Positions 36,392 through 45,202 of a stretch of DNA of 64,000 nucleotides are shown in pieces. The DNA lies in contig NZ_SMYN01000014.1 of NCBI RefSeq assembly GCF_004959935.1, positions 1 to 64,000 on the forward strand, read 5' to 3'. Position 1 is the stretch's first letter, and the number at the start of each line of letters is the position of its first letter. This DNA comes from Falsirhodobacter xinxiangensis. GTDB lineage: Bacteria > Pseudomonadota > Alphaproteobacteria > Rhodobacterales > Rhodobacteraceae. The position numbers and the translations under genes were made by a program. Under the pieces are notes generated by a model, which ran no database searches, was not told the origin of the DNA, and worked only from the letters and a program-made list of their open reading frames with translations.

Positions 36392-36607
36392 TCAAGGAGC
36401 GGGGCGAACCTGCGGGGCCGCCTCGATCACCAGCGGGCGGAAACCCTCGCCCCCGGCCGCGATCATGGCAAAGAACTGGCGGCGCATCCGCGGCTCCCAA
36501 TAGTCGTTGATATGGCCTGCCACACCGGCGACGCCCTCGTCATGCGGCTTGGACTCCATGAACAACGCGATCTGGTTGGCCATGTGGATCAACTTGTCAG
36601 GCGACAT
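36392..36607 (-). CDS. fdsD: Formate dehydrogenase delta subunit
   Basis: 71 aa. Small subunit of the soluble NAD-dependent molybdenum formate dehydrogenase, recognised by MSPDKLIHMANQIALFM and the HINDYWEPRMRRQF segment. Overlaps the fdhD stop by 11 bp and is the last gene of the fds operon. Its exact function is unclear, but it is needed for activity or assembly in studied systems. Confidence 0.9.
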   Translation of the reverse strand: MSPDKLIHMANQIALFMESKPHDEGVAGVAGHINDYWEPRMRRQFFAMIAAGGEGFRPLVIEAAPQVRPAP

Positions 36608-37379
36608 CGCGGGCCTTCTCGATACGGTGGGGGTGGGTGAAAATCTCGAAACGGTCGGGGCGGGCGAGGGCGATGAGGGTGATGCCCGCATCCTGGGCCA
36701 TCTGCACGGCGTGGGCGGTCGGGGCGGACACGGCGATCAGCACCGGCGCGCCGATGCGGGCGGCTTTCTGCACAAGGTCGATCGACACGCGGCTGGTCAT
36801 CACCAGCGCGCCGGTCGGATCGCGGCCCCGCATCGCGCCCGCCAGCTTGTCCAGCGCGTTGTGGCGGCCCACATCCTCGCGCACCGTAATGCCGTCCGGC
36901 GTCCAGAACCCGGCGGCATGAACCGCGCGGGTGGCGTCATGGAACGGCTGATGCGCGGGCAGGGCGGCAATGGCCTCCATCACCTGCGACGGCGTCAGCC
37001 GCAGGTCGGCCCTGACCGCAGGCGCATCGCGCAGGGCTTCCTCCAGCGAGTCGATGCCGCACAACCCGCAGCCCACCGGACCCATCATCGAACGGCGCCG
37101 CGAGGTCTGTCGCGCCGCCGCCTCCGGCACCAGCCAAATTTGCAGATCGATCCCGCGCGGGGTCTCCACCGGCGTCACGCTTTCGATCTCGGCCACCGAG
37201 GCGATCCCTTCGGTCAAGGAAAACCCATAGGCGAAATCCACCAGATCGGCGGGCGAGGCCATCATCACCGCCTGCGTGGACCCGTTGTAGCTGATCGCGA
37301 CGGCCACCTCCTCGGCCAGCTGACGCGCGCCCGGACCGCCGGGATGGGCGGTGCGGGGCAGGGGGCGGTAGGGCTTCAT
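36597..37379 (-). CDS. fdhD: Formate dehydrogenase accessory sulfurtransferase
   Basis: 260 aa FdhD. Transfers sulfur to the bis-MGD cofactor of formate dehydrogenase. The reactive Cys pair is in GCGLCGIDSL; also visible are VREDVGRHNALDKL and LVMTSRVSIDLVQKAA. Start overlaps the fdsA stop (ATGA), so the maturation factor is coupled to its target. Confidence 0.94.
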   Translation of the reverse strand: MKPYRPLPRTAHPGGPGARQLAEEVAVAISYNGSTQAVMMASPADLVDFAYGFSLTEGIASVAEIESVTPVETPRGIDLQIWLVPEAAARQTSRRRSMMGPVGCGLCGIDSLEEALRDAPAVRADLRLTPSQVMEAIAALPAHQPFHDATRAVHAAGFWTPDGITVREDVGRHNALDKLAGAMRGRDPTGALVMTSRVSIDLVQKAARIGAPVLIAVSAPTAHAVQMAQDAGITLIALARPDRFEIFTHPHRIEKARDVA

Positions 37380-40252
37380 TCGGCTGCGGGCAGGATGCGG
37401 CGGGACATGACGCTCTGCGCCTCATATCCCTCCTGCCAGTCGGTCGGGCCGTTGGACGGGGTGATCTGCACCGCCGTCACCTTGTATTCGGGGCAGTTCG
37501 TCGCCCAGTCGGAGAAGTCCGTCGTGATCACGTTCGCCTGCGTCGTCGGGTGGTGGAAGGTGGTGTAGACCACACCCGGCGAGACGCGATCCGTCAAGAG
37601 CGCCCGCAGCGTGGTGTCGCCCGAGCGCGAGGCGAGCCGCACCCAGTCGCCATCCTTGATGCCGCGAACCTCGGCGTCGTGGGGATGGACCTCCAGCCGG
37701 TCCTCGGGATGCCATGCGGTGTTCGCCGTCCGCCGCGTCTGCGCGCCGACGTTGTAATGCGACAGGATGCGCCCCGTGGTCAGCAGCAGCGGGAAGCGCG
37801 GGCCGGTCTTTTCGTCCGTCGCCACGTATTCGGTGTTGATGAACTTGCCCTTGCCGCGCACGAAGCTGTCGATATGCATCATCGGCGTGCCCTCCGGCGC
37901 AGCGTCGTTGCACGGCCACTGGACCGAGCCCAACTCCTCCAGCCGTTCATAGGTGACGCCTGCGAAACTGGGCGTGGTCAGCGCGATCTCGTCCATGATC
38001 TGCGACGGATGGGTGTAGTGCCATTCCGCACCCATCGCCTGCGCGAACAGCTGCGTCACCTCCCAATCGGCATAGCCATTCTTCGGCGCCATGACCTTGC
38101 GCACGCGGTTGATCCGGCGTTCGGCATTGGTGAAGGTGCCGTCCTTTTCCAGGAATGACGATCCGGGGAAGAACACATGCGCATAATTCGCCGTCTCGTT
38201 CAGGAACAGGTCATGGACGATCACGCAATCCATCGCCGCGAGCCCCGCCGCGACGTGTTTGGTGTCGGGATCGGATTGCAGGATGTCCTCGCCTTGGCAA
38301 TAAAGGCCACGGAACGTGCCCTCCACCGCCGCGTCCAGCATGTTGGGGATGCGCAGGCCCGGCTCGTCGTCGATCTGCACGCCCCAGACATGCTCATAGA
38401 TCGCACGTGCCTCGGCGTTCTTGACGTGCCGATAGCCCGGCAGTTCGTGCGGGAACGATCCCATATCGCAGGACCCCTGCACGTTGTTCTGCCCGCGCAG
38501 GGGGTTCACCCCCACGCCCGGGCGACCGATGTTGCCGGTCAGCATGGCAAGGTTGGCAATGCCGATGACGGTCGTGGACCCTTGGCTGTGTTCCGTCACC
38601 CCCAGCCCGTAATAGATCGCGCCATTGCCGCCCTTGGCGAACAGCCGCGCCGCCGCGCGAACATCCGCCGCCGGAACGCCGGTCAGCAGCTCCACCGCCT
38701 CGGGCGAATGGTTCGGGCGGGCGATGAACTCGGCATAGTCCTGGAACTCGTCCCAGTCGCAGCGGGTGCGGATGAACTCCTCGTCCATCAGCCCCTCGGT
38801 CACGATCACATGCGCGATGGCGGACACCATCGCGACGTTGGTGCCGGGCTTCAGCGGCAGGTGGTGCTGCGCCTTGACGTGGGGGCTTTCGACGATGTCC
38901 GTGCGGCGCGGGTCGATGACGATCAGCTTCGCCCCCTGGCGCAGGCGTTTCTTCAGACGGCTGGCAAAGACGGGATGCCCGTCGGTCGGGTTCGCGCCGA
39001 TGATCATCACGACATCGGTTTCCTCGACGCTGTCGAAATCCTGCGTCCCCGCGCTGGTGCCAAAGGTCTGCCCCAGCCCGTATCCGGTGGGCGAATGACA
39101 CACCCGCGCGCAGGTGTCGGTGTTGTTGTTGCGGAAGACCTGACGGGTCAGCTTCTGGACCAGATAGGTTTCCTCGTTCGTGCAGCGCGACGAGGTGATC
39201 ACCCCGATCGAATGCCGCCCGTGTTCGGCCTGAATGGCCTTCATCCGGTTCGCGGCGAAGCTCATCGCCTCCTCCCACGACACTTCCTTCCACGGATCGT
39301 TGATGGAATCGCGGATCATCGGGTTCAGGATGCGGTCCTTGTGCGAGGCATAGCCATAGGCGAACCGCCCCTTGACGCAGCTATGCCCCCGGTTCGCCTT
39401 GCCGTGTTTGTAGGGGACCATGCGGACCAACTCGTCGCCGCGCATCTCGGCCTTGAACGAACAGCCGACGCCGCAATAGGCGCAGGTGGTTATGACCGAG
39501 CGTTCGGGCGTGCCGATCTCTATGATCGACTTTTCCTGCAGAGTCGCGGTGGGGCAGGCCTGCACGCAAGCGCCGCAGGACACGCAGTCCGAGGACAGGA
39601 AGTCATCCCCCGCCATCCCCGCCGAGACGCGGCTGTCGAAGCCGCGCCCCTCGATGGTCAGGGCGAAGGTGCCCTGCACCTCCTCGCACGCGCGGACGCA
39701 GCGGTTGCAGACGATGCATTTCGCGGGGTCATAGGTGAAATAGGGGTTGCTGTCGTCTTTCGGGATATAGGCGGGGTCTGCCTCGCCATTCTCGCGCGGG
39801 CGGAAATGCGTCTCGACCGCCTCGTACCGCACGTCGCGCAGGCCGACGGCACCGGCCATGTCCTGCAACTCGCAATCGCCATTGGCCGAGCAGGTCAGGC
39901 AATCGAGCGGGTGGTCCGAGATGTAAAGCTCCATCACCCCGCGCCGCAGTTGCTTCAGCTTGGCGTTCTGGGTGGTGACGTTGATGCCTGCCGCGACTGG
40001 GGTGGTGCAGGAGGCCGGGGTGCCGTTCCGCCCCTCGATCTCCACCAGACACAAGCGGCAGGAGCCCCAGGCGTCCATGTTGTCCGAGGCGCACAGCTTC
40101 GGCACCGTGATCCCGATTTCCGCGGCGGCGCGCATGATGCTGGTGCCTTCCGGCACCGTGACCTCGAACCCGTCGATGGTCAGCGTGACCATGTTCTTCG
40201 ATTTCGACGCAGGGGTGCCGAAGTCGCGGTCGGGGATGATGAAGTCCTTCAT
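37376..40252 (-). CDS. fdsA: NAD-dependent formate dehydrogenase alpha subunit
   Basis: 958 aa molybdoenzyme oxidising formate to CO2. From the N-terminus: [2Fe-2S] domain (CASDNMDAWGSCRLC region), a His-Cys3 cluster (HPLDCLTCSANGDC), a two-cluster ferredoxin-like part (CIVCNRCVRAC and CVSCGACVQAC), then CAYCGVGC. The Mo-bis-MGD domain has the active-site Cys in RVCHSPTGYGLGQ. Starts ATG 40252 in an ATGA overlap with fdsB. A soluble cytoplasmic enzyme with no Tat signal. Confidence 0.95.
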   Translation of the reverse strand: MKDFIIPDRDFGTPASKSKNMVTLTIDGFEVTVPEGTSIMRAAAEIGITVPKLCASDNMDAWGSCRLCLVEIEGRNGTPASCTTPVAAGINVTTQNAKLKQLRRGVMELYISDHPLDCLTCSANGDCELQDMAGAVGLRDVRYEAVETHFRPRENGEADPAYIPKDDSNPYFTYDPAKCIVCNRCVRACEEVQGTFALTIEGRGFDSRVSAGMAGDDFLSSDCVSCGACVQACPTATLQEKSIIEIGTPERSVITTCAYCGVGCSFKAEMRGDELVRMVPYKHGKANRGHSCVKGRFAYGYASHKDRILNPMIRDSINDPWKEVSWEEAMSFAANRMKAIQAEHGRHSIGVITSSRCTNEETYLVQKLTRQVFRNNNTDTCARVCHSPTGYGLGQTFGTSAGTQDFDSVEETDVVMIIGANPTDGHPVFASRLKKRLRQGAKLIVIDPRRTDIVESPHVKAQHHLPLKPGTNVAMVSAIAHVIVTEGLMDEEFIRTRCDWDEFQDYAEFIARPNHSPEAVELLTGVPAADVRAAARLFAKGGNGAIYYGLGVTEHSQGSTTVIGIANLAMLTGNIGRPGVGVNPLRGQNNVQGSCDMGSFPHELPGYRHVKNAEARAIYEHVWGVQIDDEPGLRIPNMLDAAVEGTFRGLYCQGEDILQSDPDTKHVAAGLAAMDCVIVHDLFLNETANYAHVFFPGSSFLEKDGTFTNAERRINRVRKVMAPKNGYADWEVTQLFAQAMGAEWHYTHPSQIMDEIALTTPSFAGVTYERLEELGSVQWPCNDAAPEGTPMMHIDSFVRGKGKFINTEYVATDEKTGPRFPLLLTTGRILSHYNVGAQTRRTANTAWHPEDRLEVHPHDAEVRGIKDGDWVRLASRSGDTTLRALLTDRVSPGVVYTTFHHPTTQANVITTDFSDWATNCPEYKVTAVQITPSNGPTDWQEGYEAQSVMSRRILPAAE

Positions 40253-41766
40253 TCCGCTGCCTCCTTGTGGGTGGCGGTAAAGTCGTCGGGGAAATGGTGC
40301 AGGGCCGACATCACCGGATAGGGGGTGAAGCCGCCCAGCGCGCAAAGCGATCCGGCCTTCATGGTGTTGCACAGGTCTTCCAGCAGCGGGATCGCCGAGG
40401 CATCGCCGCGTCCGATCCGGTCGATGGTCTCTGCACCGCGCACCGCACCGATCCGGCAGGGGGTGCATTTGCCGCAGGATTCGATGGCGCAGAACTCCAT
40501 CGCGAAACGGGCCATCTTGAGCATGTCGGCGGCATCGTCGAACACCACGATCCCCGCATGGCCGATCAGCCCGTCCTTGCCCGCGAAATCCTCGTATCCG
40601 AAGGGGGTGTCGAACAACGCACGGGGGAAGTAGGCCCCCAAGGGGCCGCCGACCTGCACTGCCTTCACCGGACGGCCGGAGGCGGTGCCTCCCGCCAGAT
40701 CGTCGATGATGGTCCCGAGGGTCATGCCGAACGCCGTCTCGAACAGGCCGCCACGTGCGACATTCCCCGCGATCTGCAGCGGGATCGTCCCGCGCGACCG
40801 GCCAAGCCCGAACTCCTTGTAGAACGCCGCGCCCTTTTCCATGACGACCGGGATCGTCGCGAGCGAGATCACGTTGTTCACGACCGTCGGCCGCCCCATG
40901 AACCCCTGCAATGCGGGCAGCGGCGGCTTCGCCCGCACCACGCCGCGCTTGCCCTCCAGCGAGTTCAGCAGCGCCGTTTCTTCGCCGCAGACATAGGCCC
41001 CGGCGCCGATGCGCAGCTCAAGATCGAAACGGTGGCCACTGCCCAGAACGTCGCCCAGCAGCCCTTCGGTCTTGGCGATGCGGATCGCCTTGCCCATCAC
41101 CTCGTTCGCATCGGGATATTCCGACCGCGAATAGATATAGCCCTTCGTCGCCCCCACCGCGATGCCGGCGATCACCATGCCCTCGATCACCGTGAAGGGG
41201 TCGCCCTCGAAGATCATGCGGTCCGCGAAGGTGCCGCTGTCGCCTTCGTCCGCATTGCAGACGATGTATTTCTGCGGGCCGGGGGCGTCATGGACGGTCT
41301 TCCATTTGATGCCGGTGGGAAAGCCCGCGCCGCCCCGCCCGCGCAGGCCGGATTCCGTGACCTCGGCCACGATCTCGGCCCCGGTCATCCCAAGCGCGCG
41401 GCGCAAACCGGCCAGCCCGCCATGCGCCTCGTATTCCGCCATCGACAACGGATCGATCACGCCGCAGCGGGCAAAGGTCAGGCGCGTCTGGCGGCGCATC
41501 CAGTCCAGATCGTCGGTCCGGCCCAGCGATGGCAGCGTGCCGTCCAGAAGCGCGCCCGCATCCGATGCGTCAAAGGGGCCATAGGCGACGCGGCCCTCGG
41601 GCGTTTCCACCTCGACCAGCGGTTCCAGCCAGACCATGCCGCGGCTGCCGTTGCGGGTGATCTGCACGTCGATGCCACGGCGCGTCGCCTCGTAGGCGAT
41701 GGTGCGGGCGACCTCGTCGGCGCCAAGCGCCTTGGCAGCGGCGTCGAGGGGGACGAAGATCCTCAT
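40249..41766 (-). CDS. fdsB: Formate dehydrogenase beta subunit (NuoF-like)
   Basis: 505 aa diaphorase subunit. A short N-terminal thioredoxin-like part is followed by FMN/NADH-binding GRGGAGFPTGIKW and the [4Fe-4S] ligands in SCGKCTPCRIG plus a later Cys (LCNTM region). Passes electrons from FdsA to NAD. Starts in an ATGA overlap with fdsG. I did not see a full set of N-terminal [2Fe-2S] cysteines, which FdsB proteins also lack. Confidence 0.94.
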   Translation of the reverse strand: MRIFVPLDAAAKALGADEVARTIAYEATRRGIDVQITRNGSRGMVWLEPLVEVETPEGRVAYGPFDASDAGALLDGTLPSLGRTDDLDWMRRQTRLTFARCGVIDPLSMAEYEAHGGLAGLRRALGMTGAEIVAEVTESGLRGRGGAGFPTGIKWKTVHDAPGPQKYIVCNADEGDSGTFADRMIFEGDPFTVIEGMVIAGIAVGATKGYIYSRSEYPDANEVMGKAIRIAKTEGLLGDVLGSGHRFDLELRIGAGAYVCGEETALLNSLEGKRGVVRAKPPLPALQGFMGRPTVVNNVISLATIPVVMEKGAAFYKEFGLGRSRGTIPLQIAGNVARGGLFETAFGMTLGTIIDDLAGGTASGRPVKAVQVGGPLGAYFPRALFDTPFGYEDFAGKDGLIGHAGIVVFDDAADMLKMARFAMEFCAIESCGKCTPCRIGAVRGAETIDRIGRGDASAIPLLEDLCNTMKAGSLCALGGFTPYPVMSALHHFPDDFTATHKEAAE

Positions 41767-42224
41767 GCCCGCATCTCCTCGACCAGCGCATCGAAACGCG
41801 CTTCGTCCAGCCGCCCGACCACGCGCCCGTCCACCAGCGCGGCAGGGCCGCAGGCGCAAAGGCCAAGGCAGAAGACAGGCTCCAGCGTCACGTTGCCATC
41901 GACGGTCGTGGCGTTCCAGTCGCAGCCGAGCCGTTCGCGTGCGTGATCGGCCAGCGCATCCGCGCCGCGCGCCTGGCACGCCTCGGCCCGGCACAGCTTG
42001 ACCACATGGCGGCCCGCGCGTTCGGTTCGGAAATCGTGATAGAAGCTCATGACGCCATGCACCTCGGCACGGGACAGGTTCAGCCCCTTGGCGATGATCG
42101 GCAGCGCCTCTTGCGGGACATGGCCGAACGCCTCCTGCACGGCATGGAAGATCGGCAGCAGCGGCCCTTCCATGCCGTCATGTTCGGCAAGAATCTCTCC
42201 GACCCGCACGGCAACGTCTTGCAT
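41763..42224 (-). CDS. fdsG: Formate dehydrogenase gamma subunit (NuoE-like)
   Basis: 153 aa, NuoE-like [2Fe-2S] protein. Four ligands: CRAEAC and CLGLCAC. First gene of the formate dehydrogenase operon fdsG-fdsB-fdsA-fdhD-fdsD, each coupled to the next. The 93 bp upstream gap to the LysR gene holds a LysR-type dyad. Confidence 0.94.
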   Translation of the reverse strand: MQDVAVRVGEILAEHDGMEGPLLPIFHAVQEAFGHVPQEALPIIAKGLNLSRAEVHGVMSFYHDFRTERAGRHVVKLCRAEACQARGADALADHARERLGCDWNATTVDGNVTLEPVFCLGLCACGPAALVDGRVVGRLDEARFDALVEEMRA

Positions 42225-42305
42225 CTGGCTAACCCCTCCCCGGCCTCGCTGGGGCAGAGTTTGCGCTGGAACAATAGGGAAATCAATGTGGATGACCCGT
42301 CAGGT

Positions 42306-42322
42306 GATAGGCAGCGCCTATC
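42306..42322. promoter_or_regulatory. LysR-type operator dyad
   Basis: GATAGGC-AGC-GCCTATC is a perfect 17 bp palindrome containing ATAG-N7-CTAT, i.e. the T-N11-A core of LysR-type binding sites. It overlaps the LysR stop codon and lies about 82 bp upstream of the fdsG start, a normal distance for activation. Confidence 0.55.
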
Positions 42323-43184
42323 GACCAGCCACGTCCAGCAGGGCCGACAATATGGGTGTGTGCGGTTCGCGGTGCAGGGCGATCAGCCCGACAGGATGGC
42401 CGACTTCGGGCAGGATGGGGATGGAGACGAGGTCGGCATCGGGCAGGAAGAAATCGGCCAGCCGCGCCGGGACGATGCTGACCCAGCGGCCCGTCTTCAC
42501 ATGGCTGGTCAGCACGATGGTCGAATTCGCCTCCACCGCCGGAAGGGGGGCGCCACCGGCCTCGGCCAGATGGCGGTCCACGATGCGGCGGTTCTGCATG
42601 TCGCCGGTCAGAAGGCACAGCGGCTGGTCGCGCAGGTCGGACCAACGGATCGCCGCGCGCCCCGCCAGCGGCGCATCGGCGCGGCACAGCATGCGATAGG
42701 TTTCGACATATAAAGGCAGCCGCGTCAGCCGCCCTGCCGCCTCGTCCAGATAGGTGATCCCGGCATCCAGTTCGAGCGATTCAACCCCGGAAAGGATGTC
42801 GGTCGCCGTCCGCGACAGGACCGAGATCCGCACGTTGGGATGCCGCGCGGTGAAGGGCACGGTCAGGTCGGCCACCATCGGCAGGGCGGTGGGGATGACG
42901 CCGATCCGCAGCGTGCCCGACAGGCCCGATTTCGCCGCCCGCATCTCCTCGCGCATCGCGCGGGCGTCGCCGACGATGCGGCGGGCCCAGTCCAGCACCC
43001 GCTCGCCTTCCGGGGTCAGGCCCTGGAACCGCGATCCGCGGAACACCAGCTGCACGCCAAGCTGATCCTCCAGCTGGCGGATGGCCGAGGACAGGCTGGG
43101 CTGCGTCACGCCGATGGCTTCGGCGGCGCGGCCGAAGTGACGCTCGCGCGCAAGGGCGATGAACATTTCCAGCCGATCTATCAT
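42318..43184 (-). CDS. LysR-family regulator, probable fds operon regulator
   Basis: 288 aa. The N-terminal winged HTH (MFIALARERHFGRAAEAI, then VTQPSLSSAIRQLE) precedes an effector domain starting near LRIGVIPTALP. Encoded upstream of and co-directional with the formate dehydrogenase operon, unlike the common divergent arrangement. FdsR-type regulators respond to formate; that role is inferred from position and the dyad. The S49 peptidase gene is divergent, 76 bp away. Confidence 0.88.
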   Translation of the reverse strand: MIDRLEMFIALARERHFGRAAEAIGVTQPSLSSAIRQLEDQLGVQLVFRGSRFQGLTPEGERVLDWARRIVGDARAMREEMRAAKSGLSGTLRIGVIPTALPMVADLTVPFTARHPNVRISVLSRTATDILSGVESLELDAGITYLDEAAGRLTRLPLYVETYRMLCRADAPLAGRAAIRWSDLRDQPLCLLTGDMQNRRIVDRHLAEAGGAPLPAVEANSTIVLTSHVKTGRWVSIVPARLADFFLPDADLVSIPILPEVGHPVGLIALHREPHTPILSALLDVAGR

Positions 43185-43260
43185 GCCACTTCGTCGCAGA
43201 GCCGTGATCGCGGGGCAATGCTTCTTGTGGGGGATGGGGCGGCATTCTACATTCGTTCCC

Positions 43261-44037
43261 ATGATGAAAATTCCGTTCACGAAGAAGAAACCGCTGGTGC
43301 CGGTGATCCGGCTGCAAGGCGCCATCGGCAGCGGCCGGCGCGGCCTGTCCGATGCCGGCATGGCCCCGGTGATCGAAAAGGCCTTCGGGCGCGGCAAGCC
43401 CGCCGCAGTGGCCGTGGTGGTGAATTCGCCCGGCGGATCGCCGGTGCAGTCCAGCCTGATCGCCGCCCGCATCCGGCGGCTGGCGGACGAGAAGAACCTG
43501 CGCGTCCATGTCTTCGTCGAAGACGCGGCGGCCTCGGGCGGCTATTGGCTCGCCTGCGCGGGGGACGATATCTATGTGGACGAAAGCTCCATCGTCGGGT
43601 CCATCGGGGTGATCTTCGCCAGCTTCGGCTTTCCCGGTTTCATGGAGAAGCTGGGGATCGAACGGCGGGTGCATACGGCGGGTCGTTCTAAAAGCCTCGC
43701 CGATCCGTTCCTGCCGGAAAAGGACGAGGATGTGGAACGGCTGAAGGCGATTCAGGCCCCGATCCACCGCGCCTTCATCGACCATGTGAAGGCCCGGCGC
43801 GGGGCGAAGCTGGCGGATGCCGACCTGTTCAACGCCGACATCTGGGTCGGGCGTCAGGCGGTGGATGTCGGGCTGGCGGATGGGGTCGGCCATCTGGTCC
43901 CCCGCATGAAGGAGCTTTACGGCAAGGATGTGCGTCTGGTCCCCTATGGCCAGAAGCGCGGTCTTCTGTCCCGTTTCGGGATGGAGGCGCTGGCGCAGGT
44001 CGAGGAACGGGCGCTGTGGTCGAGGCTGGGGCTGTAG
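43261..44037 (+). CDS. S49 family peptidase (SppA/SohB-like)
   Basis: 258 aa. Core of signal-peptide-peptidase A: VNSPGGSPVQSSLI, nucleophile Ser in EDAAASGGYWLACA, and DESSIVGSIGVI. It is a short form with no clear N-terminal membrane helix, unlike E. coli SppA/SohB, although the KKKPLVPVIRL start could be membrane-peripheral. Possibly degrades membrane or signal peptides. Its stop is one base before the next small gene. Confidence 0.88.
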   Translation: MMKIPFTKKKPLVPVIRLQGAIGSGRRGLSDAGMAPVIEKAFGRGKPAAVAVVVNSPGGSPVQSSLIAARIRRLADEKNLRVHVFVEDAAASGGYWLACAGDDIYVDESSIVGSIGVIFASFGFPGFMEKLGIERRVHTAGRSKSLADPFLPEKDEDVERLKAIQAPIHRAFIDHVKARRGAKLADADLFNADIWVGRQAVDVGLADGVGHLVPRMKELYGKDVRLVPYGQKRGLLSRFGMEALAQVEERALWSRLGL

Positions 44038-44038
44038 G

Positions 44039-44182
44039 ATGCTGGTGAAGATCGCAATCATCTTCCTTGCCGTCATGGTGGCGCTGGCGATGTTCGGCGT
44101 GCTGCGCAAACGTCCCAAGCAAGGGGTGTGCCGCAAATGCGGGCGGCACATCATCGGCGGCACCTGCGGATGCCGGAGGTAG
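44039..44182 (+). CDS. Small membrane protein with Cys motif
   Basis: 47 aa. A single hydrophobic helix (MLVKIAIIFLAVMVALAMFG) is followed by a basic stretch and VCRKCGRHIIGGTCGCRR, a four-Cys cluster (CxxC and CxC) suited to bind zinc. It lies one base after the S49 peptidase stop and three bases before the SDR start. Function unknown; the tight spacing on both sides supports a real gene. Confidence 0.7.
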   Translation: MLVKIAIIFLAVMVALAMFGVLRKRPKQGVCRKCGRHIIGGTCGCRR

Positions 44183-44184
44183 CG

Positions 44185-44952
44185 ATGGCGGCGCTTGTCA
44201 CCGGGGCGGGAAAGCGGCTGGGCCGTGCGATGGCGCTGCATCTGGCGGCGCGCGGGCATGATGTGGCGGTGCATTACGCGGGATCAGCCGACGCCGCCGC
44301 CGAGGTCGCGGCCGAGATCCGCGCGATGGGGCGGCGGGCCGAGGCAATTCAGGCCGATCTGCTGGACGAGGATCAGGCGCAGTCCTTGGTTCCGCGCGCC
44401 GTGGCGGTGGTCGGGCAGCTTTCGGTGCTGGTCAACAACGCGTCGATCTTCGACTACGACAACCTGACCACCGCCACGCGCGCCGGGTGGGACAGGCACA
44501 TGGCCGCCAACCTGCGCGCGCCCTTCGTGCTGACCCAGGCCTTCGCCGCGCAAGCCCCCGGGACAAGCAGCGACGGCGAGCCGCTGGCGACCGGGCTGAT
44601 CGTCAACATGATCGACCAGCGGGTGCGGAAGCTGACGCCGGAGTTCATGACCTATACCATCTCCAAGCTGGGGCTGTGGACACTGACGCAGACCTCGGCG
44701 CAGGCGCTGGCGCCGCGCATCCGGGTGAATGCCATCGGACCCGGCCCGACGCTGATCGGCGCGCGGCAGTCCGAGGATCATTTCGCCCGCCAACGCGCCG
44801 GAACCGTTCTGGGCCGCGGCGCGGACGAGGGCGACATCGTGGCGGCGCTGGATTATTTCCTGAATGCGCCCGCCGTGACGGGGCAGCTTCTTTGCGTCGA
44901 TGGCGGGCAGCATCTGGGGTGGAAAACCCCCGACGTGATCGGCCGGGGCTGA
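44185..44952 (+). CDS. SDR oxidoreductase, pteridine-reductase-like
   Basis: 255 aa short-chain dehydrogenase. The N-terminal [10 protein letters not shown] matches the TGxxxRxG variant typical of pteridine reductases and FolM, rather than TGxxxGxG. Also present are NNASIF, a YTISK catalytic pair and a closing VDGGQHLGW. Likely NADPH-dependent reduction of dihydropterins. Start chosen at 44185, with GGAGGT five bases upstream. Confidence 0.78.
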   Translation: MAALVTGAGKRLGRAMALHLAARGHDVAVHYAGSADAAAEVAAEIRAMGRRAEAIQADLLDEDQAQSLVPRAVAVVGQLSVLVNNASIFDYDNLTTATRAGWDRHMAANLRAPFVLTQAFAAQAPGTSSDGEPLATGLIVNMIDQRVRKLTPEFMTYTISKLGLWTLTQTSAQALAPRIRVNAIGPGPTLIGARQSEDHFARQRAGTVLGRGADEGDIVAALDYFLNAPAVTGQLLCVDGGQHLGWKTPDVIGRG

Positions 44953-45062
44953 GGTTGTCCCCTTTGTCGCATACCCGTCATCATTTCATCCGAAACCCCT
45001 GCAAAACAAGGGTATTTCGCGGTGTCGAAGAAAAATCTGCCCCGTTAACAAATGTTTATGGT

Positions 45063-45083
45063 TCTGCCCAAAAAACGGGCAGA
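45063..45083. repeat. Inverted repeat upstream of uvrC
   Basis: TCTGCCC/GGGCAGA with a seven-base A-rich centre. A related CCCGG-T6 segment lies about 35 bp later (45115-45134) and could weakly terminate the SDR transcript. No LexA-type GTTC-N7-GTTC box was found. Confidence 0.3.
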
Positions 45084-45202
45084 TCGACGAACCAAGCCGA
45101 AAACAAAGAGGAATCCCGGTTCGCCCGGTTTTTTGCCCAGAGTTATCCCCAGAAACGGTGGATGCCTTTCCTCTTGCCCCCCTTGGCTTATCATTGCAGC
45201 GC

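Noticed and set aside
38177-40321. 714 aa plus-strand frame
   Set aside because: Shadow of fdsA; composition typical of antisense GC-rich frames.
45147-45156. TTATCCCCA near uvrC as a DnaA box
   Set aside because: Single site with a mismatch to the consensus; no cluster or AT-rich segment that would suggest an origin.
45158-45202. Longer uvrC start at ATG 45158
   Set aside because: Adds 15 residues with no ribosome site; kept only as an alternative.
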